From NCBI GenBank assembly GCA_020636005.1, contig JACJYR010000001.1, forward strand, positions 62,001 through 126,000: 64,000 nt of DNA, given 5' to 3'. The stretch's first letter is position 1, and each line of letters begins with the position of its first letter. This document shows, piece after piece, positions 34,816-41,979 of this stretch. Under the pieces are notes generated by a model. It was given only the letters and a program-made list of their open reading frames with translations, did not search any database and was not told the origin of the DNA. The translations under genes were made by a program, and so were the position numbers. This DNA is from Lewinellaceae bacterium (lineage in GTDB: Bacteria; Bacteroidota; Bacteroidia; Chitinophagales; Saprospiraceae).

Positions 34816-35529
34816 TTATATTTCAATGAACCAGTTCAAGCTCGTCCAGAAGCTGTGCCTCGCATTTTGATTCAAAAAAGAATTCACCCGGTAATCCAGC
34901 CCAGCCTCGACTTTGTGCCGCTCCGTTATTGCAAAGCCAAGCAATGGGACGAGCCTGATTTCCAAATCGTATTCCCCGCTTTCCATGCTGTTGAGGTACT
35001 CATTGCTGATTTTGAGATAAAATTCCTTTGGGTCTGCCGATTGCCCATTCAGGGGTATTTCTGTCGCCAACCGGTACCTCAATCTATATTCCGTGGGTTC
35101 GCCAACGGAAAAAGTTTGGTCGGTTACCAGGCGGTGGGACAACCTCAATTGGGTCAGCCGCTGTGTGATGGTAAATTGCTGGATGAGCCGGTGAATGGCT
35201 TCCCCTTCCCGGAACCTGAACAAATAGCCCCCTGAAATCCGGGAGTTCAGCCCCACTTTTTTGGCGGCAATCAATGAATAGTCCGTCAGCACGTATTCAA
35301 AATCCCTTTCACTACCGCCATCGAAGGTTCCATTTTGCAGCAATTGGCGGGATTCCACCTTAAAGTTTAAGGACCAATTGCTTTTCAGCTTATAGTTCAG
35401 GTTTATGGAAGGCAGGAGCCCCATCTGGTATCTGGCTTGCGCCAAGCCCGCAAACGGGAATGACAGCCACAGGCAAGCAATAAAAAAAAGTTGGTTATGA
35501 ATTTCAATATGACCCCGGAGAGGTTGCAT
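34816..35529 (-). CDS. DUF2490-type outer-membrane barrel protein
   Basis: 237 residues. The start at ATG 35529 precedes a signal peptide (HNQLFFIACLWLSFPFAGLAQ). The first ~10 residues are encoded inside a foldback repeat arm, so the 5' end may have been remodelled. Amphipathic strands follow, with family landmarks LRLSHRLVTDQTF, EYRLRYRLATEIPL, FYLKISNEYL and VEAGLDYRVNSF. It ends in the aromatic terminal strand SFWTSLNWFIEI, typical of outer-membrane insertion. Function of the family is unknown. It lies after the PepSY-like gene on the same strand; remnants of a second DUF2490 gene and a response regulator lie next to it. Confidence 0.82.
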   Translation of the reverse strand: MQPLRGHIEIHNQLFFIACLWLSFPFAGLAQARYQMGLLPSINLNYKLKSNWSLNFKVESRQLLQNGTFDGGSERDFEYVLTDYSLIAAKKVGLNSRISGGYLFRFREGEAIHRLIQQFTITQRLTQLRLSHRLVTDQTFSVGEPTEYRLRYRLATEIPLNGQSADPKEFYLKISNEYLNSMESGEYDLEIRLVPLLGFAITERHKVEAGLDYRVNSFLNQNARHSFWTSLNWFIEI

Positions 35530-35665
35530 GTTGGTAGAAAACGGTAATGCAACCCCAGCATTCGACTTCGGAGAGGTCGCACATGGCTCACATGCGACCT
35601 CTCCGAGGCCGAAAAGGAGGACGCCCGGCACGTTGCTGCTACCAACATGCAGCCTCTCCGAGGTC
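35511..35665. repeat. Nested foldback element overlapping a gene start
   Basis: The outer arms 35511-35537 and 35639-35665 are inverted 27-mers (…GGAGAGGTTGCATGTTGGTA against TACCAACATGCAGCCTCTCC). The centre holds a palindrome (35569-35605: CGGAGAGGTCGCA / TGCGACCTCTCCG). The ATG of the DUF2490 gene is inside the left arm. The architecture resembles the element at 32.0 kb. Confidence 0.82.
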
Positions 35666-35722
35666 ATTTCCGAACTAATTTCCGTGGGCTTTTTCAACAA
35701 ATAAGATCCGTTATTTGGGTGA

Positions 35723-36307
35723 TTAGTACTCAAGGTTGCTGGAGTTTTTAAATACGATTTGGGAAATGGAGATTTTCTCGCCCTTGTCGTTGAACAGGTA
35801 TTCGTACAAGGCCACATTTTTTTTGTTGCAACACTTTACCACTGCCTCATACCGGACGGTATAGCCGTCCGCATTTTTCCCTGTTTTGAGTTTGGTCAAC
35901 AACACAGAAGGGTCGCCGGCATACTGGATTTGGACTTTTTGGATTTTATATTTTTTGCAGTCCTGTCCAAGTTGGGAGCCTATTGAATCTTGCAATGATT
36001 GCTTCAATTCGTCCCATTTCATTTCAACTTCGATGTCCTCCAAATGGCCCGACGTGTCGAATTCGACGCTGTATTTTTGGTTGTTGAACTTGAACTTTGC
36101 TTCTATGCTGGTGCGGTCAATTCCTTCTTCCAAATACCACCTTATTTTTTTCCCCGCTGCCAAAGCATCCATGTAGCCAAGTGCGTTGGATGGGATGTCT
36201 TTTTCTTTCAAACGGCTTTCCTTTTCAAATTTCTGTTGGGCAGACAAATGGCTGGGCCAAAAGGCGAGCACTACGAAAGACAGGCTGATGGTGAACCGCT
36301 TAAACAT
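35723..36307 (-). CDS. Exported PepSY-like protein
   Basis: A 194-residue periplasmic protein with signal peptide MFKRFTISLSFVVLAFWPSHLSA. The mature part has two alternating alpha-beta halves (WYLEEGIDRTSIEAKFKFNN, YSVEFDTSGHLEDIEVEMKW; YKIQKVQIQYAG, YEYLFNDKGEKISISQIVF), the arrangement of PepSY/PepSY-like domains thought to modulate envelope proteins or sensors. Two adjacent Cys (VVKCCNKK) may bind metal or form disulfides. It is followed ~190 bp later by the DUF2490 barrel on the same strand, a recurrent Bacteroidota pairing often near two-component systems. A receiver-domain fragment is indeed close by (34365). Confidence 0.75.
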   Translation of the reverse strand: MFKRFTISLSFVVLAFWPSHLSAQQKFEKESRLKEKDIPSNALGYMDALAAGKKIRWYLEEGIDRTSIEAKFKFNNQKYSVEFDTSGHLEDIEVEMKWDELKQSLQDSIGSQLGQDCKKYKIQKVQIQYAGDPSVLLTKLKTGKNADGYTVRYEAVVKCCNKKNVALYEYLFNDKGEKISISQIVFKNSSNLEY

Positions 36308-36482
36308 GGAGGTTGTGCTTTATCATTTTTTGAATAAAAACATTGCTCGGTACTGTTATTTTTTCTCCGTTACTGGTTTTAATAATGACGAAGAAAAGGC
36401 CAATAACGTTCACCTGCCATTCTGGTTTTTTTGAACCTTTTCCCATTTCTCTTCGAAATTCCCGTAAAATAGATTTCCCCAC
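36300..36482 (-). pseudogene. Possible MscS-type channel fragment
   Basis: A 60-codon frame beginning with GTG reads VNVIGLFFVIIKTSNGEKIT then VPSNVFIQKMI. This matches the beta-domain of small mechanosensitive channels (IGLFxTxIKTxDGExIxIPNxxF). No membrane helices or other parts are present, and the frame overlaps the start of the PepSY-like gene. It is taken as a gene remnant. Confidence 0.5.
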
Positions 36483-36700
36483 CTTCTACCCCCCACGTCT
36501 TTTCCACCCATGCCGCCACCCTGGATAGCGGTCGCCTGCCATGATCCCTTTTTTAAACGGCAACCAACAGGTTTTTTGACCCCTCAAGGGTGAATATGGA
36601 ATCCGCCGGGCAAATGGTTTAGGGAGCATTTTTTGTTTTTGGTAGAATTTTTCGAGCTGTTCTTTTCAGGGGCCATATTTTCGTGGCTCAATTTGATACA
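36483..36700. other. Intergenic region, no gene seen
   Basis: About 220 bases, T-rich upstream of the lipoprotein operon. No promoter fits the full consensus, although TATTTTCG (36676-36683) is one base off the -7 element. Confidence 0.35.
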
Positions 36701-37063
36701 ATGAAGAACTTACTTTTCACACTGCCGTTCCTTGTGTTTTCCTGCAACCTGGACCAAAAATCGCCGGTCGTGGGTGGCCCGTGCAGCTACAAGACCACCT
36801 ACCACCCTGCCAGGGTGGTGGGCTTTGATAGCAGCCAGATGGATGCGCTGTTCGAGGTCAACTTGCACGGCAAGCCGGACACCTTCGGCTACCACGAACT
36901 GAACAATGCCTACCTGACACCGGACGAAGTGAAAACCACGGGCTTTGCGGTGGGCAATATCTACCGGTTGGCTCATGACGGCATCGAGTCGGGCACCTGC
37001 ACCCCGGTCATCCTGCGGCTGGAGCTGGTGCCTTCCGACAGTACCACCGCCACTGCCAAATGA
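36701..37063 (+). CDS. Small lipoprotein, first gene of an ABC operon
   Basis: A 120-residue protein starting at ATG 36701. The signal MKNLLFTLPFLVFSC ends in a lipobox-like LVFSC, so it is likely acylated at Cys15. The remainder (GPCSYKTTYHPARVVGFDSS...) is a small beta-rich domain with two further Cys residues (GPC and SGTC). No family was recognised. Its stop overlaps the next ATG (ATGA at 37060-37063), which ties it to the membrane protein and ATPase that follow. A receptor or assembly role for that transporter is plausible but inferred from position only. Confidence 0.75.
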   Translation: MKNLLFTLPFLVFSCNLDQKSPVVGGPCSYKTTYHPARVVGFDSSQMDALFEVNLHGKPDTFGYHELNNAYLTPDEVKTTGFAVGNIYRLAHDGIESGTCTPVILRLELVPSDSTTATAK

Positions 37064-37986
37064 ACCCCATCCGCCATTATTTCCAATTGCAGTTTACCAT
37101 GCTGAACCGCCATATCAGCGAGTTCGGGCTGCCGCCCTGGCTGGGTTATTTGCTGTCTGGGGTTTTGTTCGTCGGGCTGTCTTTTTACCTTTATTACCAG
37201 ACAGGATATGCACCATACCTGCTGTTGTTCTGGGCGTTTGGTTTTATGGCAAATATGGGCGACCGCAACCGGAACGATTTTCTTAAATCCTGTTATAAAG
37301 CGCCGGAATACAGAGCAATCAGGCTGCTTGAAAACGGCATTATTGCCTTGCCATTTTTGATGGTACTGTCTATCAAGGGCGATTATTGGGTGGCATTGGC
37401 TGTAATCGCCGCCACCCTGATTTTGGCTTTCCGGCAGATTGGCCGGGGCAGCAATTATACGCTCCCCACACCGTTCCACCGCTGGCCATTCGAGTTTGCA
37501 GTGGGCTTTCGAAAGACGTTTATCTTCCACATATTGGCCTATTTCCTCGCTTTCATGGCGGTGAAGTCGGGCAATTTCAACCTCGGCATATTCTCGTTGG
37601 TGCTGGTCTTTGTGATTTGCCTTACTTATTATCAGGATATGGAAGTAGCGTATTACGTCTGGGCACATGCCCAACAACCGAAAGTGTTTTTATGGAATAA
37701 AATAAGGACCGGGCTGTTTTATTCCACCATATTGTCACTGCCAATCGCCGCCACGTTATGCCTGCTTAAACCGGGATATTGGCACATCATTTTGGTGTGC
37801 CAAATATTGGGATATGCTTATTTAGCCACGGTTGTTTTAGCCAAATATTCCGCCTTTCCAAAAAATATAGGATTGCCGCAGGGTGTACTATTGGCCATGT
37901 GCTTTCTGCTACCGCCCTTGCTGCTGCTGGCCGCAGGGTGGTTTTACCGCCAATCAGCCAAAAAACTCCAAACCATACTGCCATGA
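37060..37986 (+). CDS. Membrane protein of an ABC-type transporter
   Basis: A 308-residue protein with about eight hydrophobic helices (LGYLLSGVLFVGLSFYLYYQ, IIALPFLMVLSIKGDYWVAL, ILSLPIAATLCLLKPGYW, GVLLAMCFLLPPLLLLAAGW). It has a cytosolic basic/aromatic loop near residue 70 (MGDRNRNDFLKSCYK). It is not homologous by eye to a classical permease, but it overlaps the downstream ATPase gene by 4 bp (ATGA) and the upstream lipoprotein gene likewise. It is therefore the likely transmembrane half of an ABC exporter of the ABC-2 kind. Substrate unknown. Confidence 0.78.
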   Translation: MNPIRHYFQLQFTMLNRHISEFGLPPWLGYLLSGVLFVGLSFYLYYQTGYAPYLLLFWAFGFMANMGDRNRNDFLKSCYKAPEYRAIRLLENGIIALPFLMVLSIKGDYWVALAVIAATLILAFRQIGRGSNYTLPTPFHRWPFEFAVGFRKTFIFHILAYFLAFMAVKSGNFNLGIFSLVLVFVICLTYYQDMEVAYYVWAHAQQPKVFLWNKIRTGLFYSTILSLPIAATLCLLKPGYWHIILVCQILGYAYLATVVLAKYSAFPKNIGLPQGVLLAMCFLLPPLLLLAAGWFYRQSAKKLQTILP

Positions 37987-38663
37987 TAAGCATCGAAAAC
38001 CTGACAAAGTCTTACGGGGCCCACCAAGTATTGAAAGGCATTAACCTGAAGCTGGCATCTGGCCAGGTACATGGCATCGTGGGCGAAAACGGGGCTGGAA
38101 AGACTACCCTTTTCAAGTGCATCGCCGGGCTGGAGGATTACGGGGGGAACATTGAGAGCAGCTTTTCGCCTTTGAAAAACCACCTCGGCCTATTGCCCAC
38201 CGACCCCTATTTTTTTTCAAAAATCACCGGGCGGGAGTACCTGCAACTGCTCTGCAATGCCCGCCAGCAACCGCTCGCCGGCACCGACGAAAAGAACATC
38301 TTCGACCTGCCCCTGAACCAGTACGCCGCCACCTACTCCACAGGCATGAAGAAAAAGCTGGCCCTCACGGCCATCCTGCTCCAACAGAACGAGATTTTCA
38401 TCCTCGACGAGCCATTCAACGGAGTGGACATCCAAAGCAACATGGTCATCACGGGCATCATCCACAAGCTGCGCTCCTTGGGCAAGACCCTGCTCATTTC
38501 TTCGCACATCTTCTCCACCTTGAGCGATACGTGCGACGTGATTTACATGCTGAAAGACGGCCAATTTATCAGGCAGGCAGGGCGTGATGGGTTTGCCGAA
38601 ATGGAAGTGGAAATGCGGAGGTTCACGGTAGGCGACAGGATAGAGCGGCTCAGGCTTGGGTAA
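37983..38663 (+). CDS. ABC transporter ATP-binding protein
   Basis: A 226-residue ATPase starting at ATG 37983, where the domain begins (MISIENLTKSYGAHQVLKGI). Walker A is GIVGENGAGKTTLFKCIAGL. The signature loop is degenerate (YSTGMKKKLALTAIL in place of LSGGQ). Walker B is NEIFILDEPFNGVDIQSNM, and the switch His is in LLISSHIFSTL. STGMKKKL is typical of ABC-2 exporters such as NatA/BcrA-like ATPases. Its ATG overlaps the membrane-protein stop (ATGA). The three genes 36701-38663 form a tightly coupled operon. The unusually short body suits this subfamily. Confidence 0.93.
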   Translation: MISIENLTKSYGAHQVLKGINLKLASGQVHGIVGENGAGKTTLFKCIAGLEDYGGNIESSFSPLKNHLGLLPTDPYFFSKITGREYLQLLCNARQQPLAGTDEKNIFDLPLNQYAATYSTGMKKKLALTAILLQQNEIFILDEPFNGVDIQSNMVITGIIHKLRSLGKTLLISSHIFSTLSDTCDVIYMLKDGQFIRQAGRDGFAEMEVEMRRFTVGDRIERLRLG

Positions 38664-38745
38664 CCACCAAACAAGGGCAGGCAGAGGTGGCACTGTCAGT
38701 TTTTTTTCCCATTTTTCCGAATCGTTTTACTGAAAGCAAGACAGT

Positions 38746-39969
38746 ATGAAAATTATGAAAAACAATTCCTTGCAAGTCAGGCCTGTTAGCACTCGCAGTG
38801 CAAACAGGTCTTGCATTTTTTCTGCCTGCCTCCTCTTCTTCAACGTCCACCTGGCTGCCCAGCCTTTCGAGGTTGGGCACACTGCCCTCACCTTCACCGA
38901 CCCTGCCCGCAACAACCGCAGCGTGCCCTGCGAAATCTACTACCCGGCAGACTTGGCGGGCGATAACGTTCCGCTGGCTGCCCTGGGCGGGGCTTTCCCG
39001 GTCGTCAGCTTCGGTCACGGCTTCGTCATGACCTGGGAGGCTTACCAGAACATCTGGGAGGCAGTGGTGCCGGAGGGTTTCATCCTCGTTTTCCCCAACA
39101 CAGAAACGAGTTTTTCACCATCGCACCTGGATTTTGGTTTAGACCTGGCCTTTGCCATCGGACAGGTGCAGTCGCTGGGGCAGGATGCCAATTCCCTTTT
39201 TTACGGCAAGGTAGCCGCCACAAGTTGCGTCATGGGGCACAGCATGGGCGGCGGCGCTTCCTTCCTGGCAGCGCAGTCGGACACGTCCATTTCGGCCATT
39301 GCAACCCTGGCTCCCGCTGAAACCTCCACTTCGGCCATCTTGGCAGCGGCTGACCTCCAAATTCCCGCCCTGATTTTTGCCGGCAGCAACGATTGCGTTA
39401 CCCCGCCGGGGGTGCACCAACTTCCGATGTACGATGCGCTTTCGAGTGAATGTAAAGCCTATGTCAGCATCACGGGCGGCAGCCATTGTCAGATGGCCAA
39501 CAACAATTTGCTGTGCAACATCGGCGAAGCGAGCTGCACCCCGGCCCCTGCCATCAGCCGGGCGGAGCAGCACCTGATCGTCGGGCGTTACCTGTTGCCC
39601 TGGCTGAAGTTCCAGTTGAAGGGCGACTGCCCCGCAGGAGAAGTTTTCGACGCTGCCATTGCCACCGATCCGGCCATCACTTACCAGCGCACCTGCGAAC
39701 TCTGCCCGGCGACGAATACTGAGGAAATGGCCTCCTCCAAAGGAGGGCGGGTTTACCCCAACCCGTTCAACGAGACACTGCAAGTCATCGCCGCTGATTA
39801 CCTCCCATCCGAATTTTCACTTTTTGATAGCATGGGCAGGCAGGTTTTGCGGCAAAATTTCTCCGGTACCTTTTCGGCTGATACCCGCCGCCTCGCCAAT
39901 GGGATTTATTTTTTTGAAATGAAAAGCCAGCACGGCACACAGGGGAAGGGGAAGCTGGTGAAGGAGTAA
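38746..39969 (+). CDS. T9SS-exported alpha/beta hydrolase
   Basis: 407 residues. An N-terminal signal (FSACLLFFNVHLAAQ) follows an unusual ~20-residue hydrophilic leader, so the start may be internal (38755 is an alternative). The hydrolase domain (~40-315) has FPVVSFGHGFVMTWEAYQNI (oxyanion region), the nucleophile elbow VMGHSMGGGASFLAA, a likely Asp in IPALIFAGSNDCVTPP and His in ITGGSHCQM. This resembles the dienelactone hydrolase, PAF-acetylhydrolase and chlorophyllase/cutinase-like group. The C-terminal ~80 residues form a type A sorting domain (VYPNPFNETLQV, FSLFDSMGRQVL, LANGIYFFEM), so it is exported by T9SS. Substrate (ester or lipid) unknown. Confidence 0.88.
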   Translation: MKIMKNNSLQVRPVSTRSANRSCIFSACLLFFNVHLAAQPFEVGHTALTFTDPARNNRSVPCEIYYPADLAGDNVPLAALGGAFPVVSFGHGFVMTWEAYQNIWEAVVPEGFILVFPNTETSFSPSHLDFGLDLAFAIGQVQSLGQDANSLFYGKVAATSCVMGHSMGGGASFLAAQSDTSISAIATLAPAETSTSAILAAADLQIPALIFAGSNDCVTPPGVHQLPMYDALSSECKAYVSITGGSHCQMANNNLLCNIGEASCTPAPAISRAEQHLIVGRYLLPWLKFQLKGDCPAGEVFDAAIATDPAITYQRTCELCPATNTEEMASSKGGRVYPNPFNETLQVIAADYLPSEFSLFDSMGRQVLRQNFSGTFSADTRRLANGIYFFEMKSQHGTQGKGKLVKE

Positions 39970-40219
39970 AATGGGGCACTGTCGGAGGATTATTGCCAAA
40001 GTTTTGGAACATTCTGGATATTCGCCCATCCATCGTAAATGGCTTGTGCTATTTTTGGCGACGGGTGAAGAAATAAGGAGAAATAAGATGCAGGAATGGG
40101 AGTTCATTAAAAGACAGTGTGGGAGAATTTGGAAAACTACGAATTGAATTACCGAAAAGCCATTTCTAATTTCCCTATCATTCCCGGTAACCTAACCCAC
40201 CTGCAACACATCAACTCAA

Positions 40220-40813
40220 ATGGGTACAAACACGAAAGACACCAACCTGGCAAACAACAAACGCATCTTGTTTGACAACCTGAAAAAACAGGAGGCCGAC
40301 GCCATTCGGCACCTGGGCCAACGGGTGGGTGCATTTTTGCCTACCCTGTCGGGCTATGCCAGGCTGCCCCTGGAAGACCGGGAGGAACTGGTGAGCGATG
40401 CCGTAATTGTGACCGTCGGCAACATCGGAAAAGGAAAATTTACCTTTGAAGATACAGACCCGGTGACCTATGCCATCGCAGTGGCTAAAAACTTGTTGTT
40501 CAACCGTTTAAGAAAGAAAAAACTCGATACGGTCTCTATTGAGAACGTGACCCATTTACCCGGTTTCGACCCCGAAGCCAACGACCAGAAAAAAGAACAG
40601 CAGCGCATCATCGGAGCCATGCTAGACAAACTGGAAGACCCCTGCCGCCAACTGATACGCTGGCGCTACTACGACAACCTGAAAGACGAGGAAATCATGG
40701 AGCGGAAGCTATCCCATTTCACCACCCTCAACTCCCTGAAAAGCCAACGCTGCAAGTGCCTGAAAAAACTTTCGGATATGGCCCGGGAGTACCGGCATCT
40801 TTTGGAGGGATGA
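40220..40813 (+). CDS. ECF-type sigma-70 family sigma factor
   Basis: 197 residues. Sigma region 2 is recognisable in LPLEDREELVSDAVIVTVGN, FTFEDTDPVTYAIAVAKNLL and FNRLRKKKLDTVSIEN. Region 4 follows after a linker (LDKLEDPCRQLIRWRYYDNL, KDEEIMERKLSHFTTLNSLK, SQRCKCLKKLSDMAREY). The region 4 recognition helix is somewhat divergent (FTTLNSLKSQRCKC for the usual ...VKSRLSRAR). This form is typical of Bacteroidota ECF factors that sit beside a small membrane protein and a TPR-CHAT protein, as here. It should redirect RNA polymerase to a small regulon in response to an envelope or cytoplasmic signal. An octamer repeat begins at its stop. Confidence 0.88.
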   Translation: MGTNTKDTNLANNKRILFDNLKKQEADAIRHLGQRVGAFLPTLSGYARLPLEDREELVSDAVIVTVGNIGKGKFTFEDTDPVTYAIAVAKNLLFNRLRKKKLDTVSIENVTHLPGFDPEANDQKKEQQRIIGAMLDKLEDPCRQLIRWRYYDNLKDEEIMERKLSHFTTLNSLKSQRCKCLKKLSDMAREYRHLLEG

Positions 40814-40834
40814 GGGATGAGAGGATGAGAGGAT
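40808..40834 (+). repeat. GATGAGAG-type repeat starting at the sigma gene stop
   Basis: GGGATGAGGGATGAGAGGATGAGAGG overlaps the TGA at 40811-40813. Irregular first units are followed by two clear ATGAGAGG octamers. The same octamer forms a perfect array at the stop of the TPR-CHAT gene (45213-45260). Confidence 0.7.
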
Positions 40835-40945
40835 TGATTTGAGCTTTTCAGAAACTTTGTGTAAACTTTTTTAGAAGCCGTTGAAAATCAGCGCCTAAAA
40901 ACACATAAACACTTAATACCTGAACACCATTTTTAAGACCAAGAC

Positions 40946-41878
40946 ATGAGAATAGATTTTGAAAAATATTTCCAGGGCGAGCTCAATGAGGAGGAGCGCC
41001 GAAGGCTGGAGCAGGAGTTGGCCGAAAATACCGAACTAAAAGCTCAGTTCGAGCAGGATCAAGATTTTCTGGAACAACTCGAAACCCAACTGTTGCGGGA
41101 GAAAGTAAAAGCAGCCATGGCCGGTTCGGCGGGTGCCAATGATGCCCCTGCCCCCACCAAAGGACGGAGCCTGTGGTGGCTGCTTGCCGTGGGTGTTGCA
41201 GCCCTTTTGATTGCCTGGGCCGTTTGGAATCCATTTTCCAACGGCCCTTCCCCTGTCACCCCAGTTGCGCCAAATGCTCCCCCGTCCACCACCTGGCCTG
41301 CTGGCGAAGCCGCTCCGGCAGCACCCGAAACAGCACCAGAGGCACCTGCCCCCACCGAACAGCCCCGCCCTGCCAATCCGCCCGGACGCCCCATCGCCGA
41401 AACCCTGCCCGACCCCGTGGAGGCCCACGCACTGGAAGGCGTCCGGGGCGAATCGAAGGAAAATTCTCCCTGGCAGGCTTTGGTGGAAAAGGTTTGGTAC
41501 GCACCCTTGCCCGGCAAGGTGGAAAATTTCCCAACAGGCTACCGTCCGGCCTTGCAGATGCTGAAAGCCGGGAAAACAATGGATGCCTTTATGGCCCTGG
41601 AGGAATTGGGCAGCAGCCAGCCTGCCAACGATACTTTATCTTTTCTGAAAGGCTACTGCCTGATGCAGCTGTGGGAAGGCCGGGAAGCCCTGCGGCTGTT
41701 CGACAGCCTGCAGGGGAAACCGCACCCCTGGCAATCCGAAACGGCATGGTACCGGGGGCTTTGCTACCTGGTGATGGGGCAGAAGGAGCAGGCACTTGGC
41801 GTGTTCCGGCAGGTGGCAGGGAGGCCGGGCAGTGCTTTTGCGAAGCGGGCTAAAGAAGCGTTGAAAGACATTCGTTGA
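40946..41878 (+). CDS. Membrane-anchored TPR protein, putative anti-sigma partner
   Basis: 310 residues. The N-terminal cytoplasmic part (~1-72) is helical and opens like Bacteroidota anti-sigma factors (FEKYFQGELNEEERRRLEQE), although no zinc-binding HC2 motif is present. There is one membrane helix at ~75-93 (LWWLLAVGVAALLIAWAVW). A Pro/Ala-rich spacer (~98-160) probably crosses the periplasmic space or wall zone. The C-terminal ~120 residues hold TPR-like repeats (ALQMLKAGKTMDAFMALEEL, FLKGYCLMQLWEGREALRLF, WYRGLCYLVMGQKEQALGVF). Position directly after the ECF factor suggests it holds the sigma factor and senses through its periplasmic TPRs. Confidence 0.78.
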   Translation: MRIDFEKYFQGELNEEERRRLEQELAENTELKAQFEQDQDFLEQLETQLLREKVKAAMAGSAGANDAPAPTKGRSLWWLLAVGVAALLIAWAVWNPFSNGPSPVTPVAPNAPPSTTWPAGEAAPAAPETAPEAPAPTEQPRPANPPGRPIAETLPDPVEAHALEGVRGESKENSPWQALVEKVWYAPLPGKVENFPTGYRPALQMLKAGKTMDAFMALEELGSSQPANDTLSFLKGYCLMQLWEGREALRLFDSLQGKPHPWQSETAWYRGLCYLVMGQKEQALGVFRQVAGRPGSAFAKRAKEALKDIR

Positions 41879-41928
41879 AGGTTGCCAGGGCGATCCTAAC
41901 ATAAAAAATTCATGGGCTATTGCGCATT

Positions 41929-41959
41929 TTTGCCAGTGCTGGCTTTATTTGTAGTTTTG
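41929..41959 (+). promoter_or_regulatory. Promoter for the TPR-CHAT gene
   Basis: TTTG (41929-41932), a 19-nt spacer and TAGTTTTG (41952-41959) match the Bacteroidota -33/-7 consensus exactly. It is 20 nt upstream of ATG 41980. It indicates that the CHAT gene can be expressed independently of the sigma operon. Confidence 0.7.
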
Positions 41960-41979
41960 GAATTTAAAGAAAATTACAA

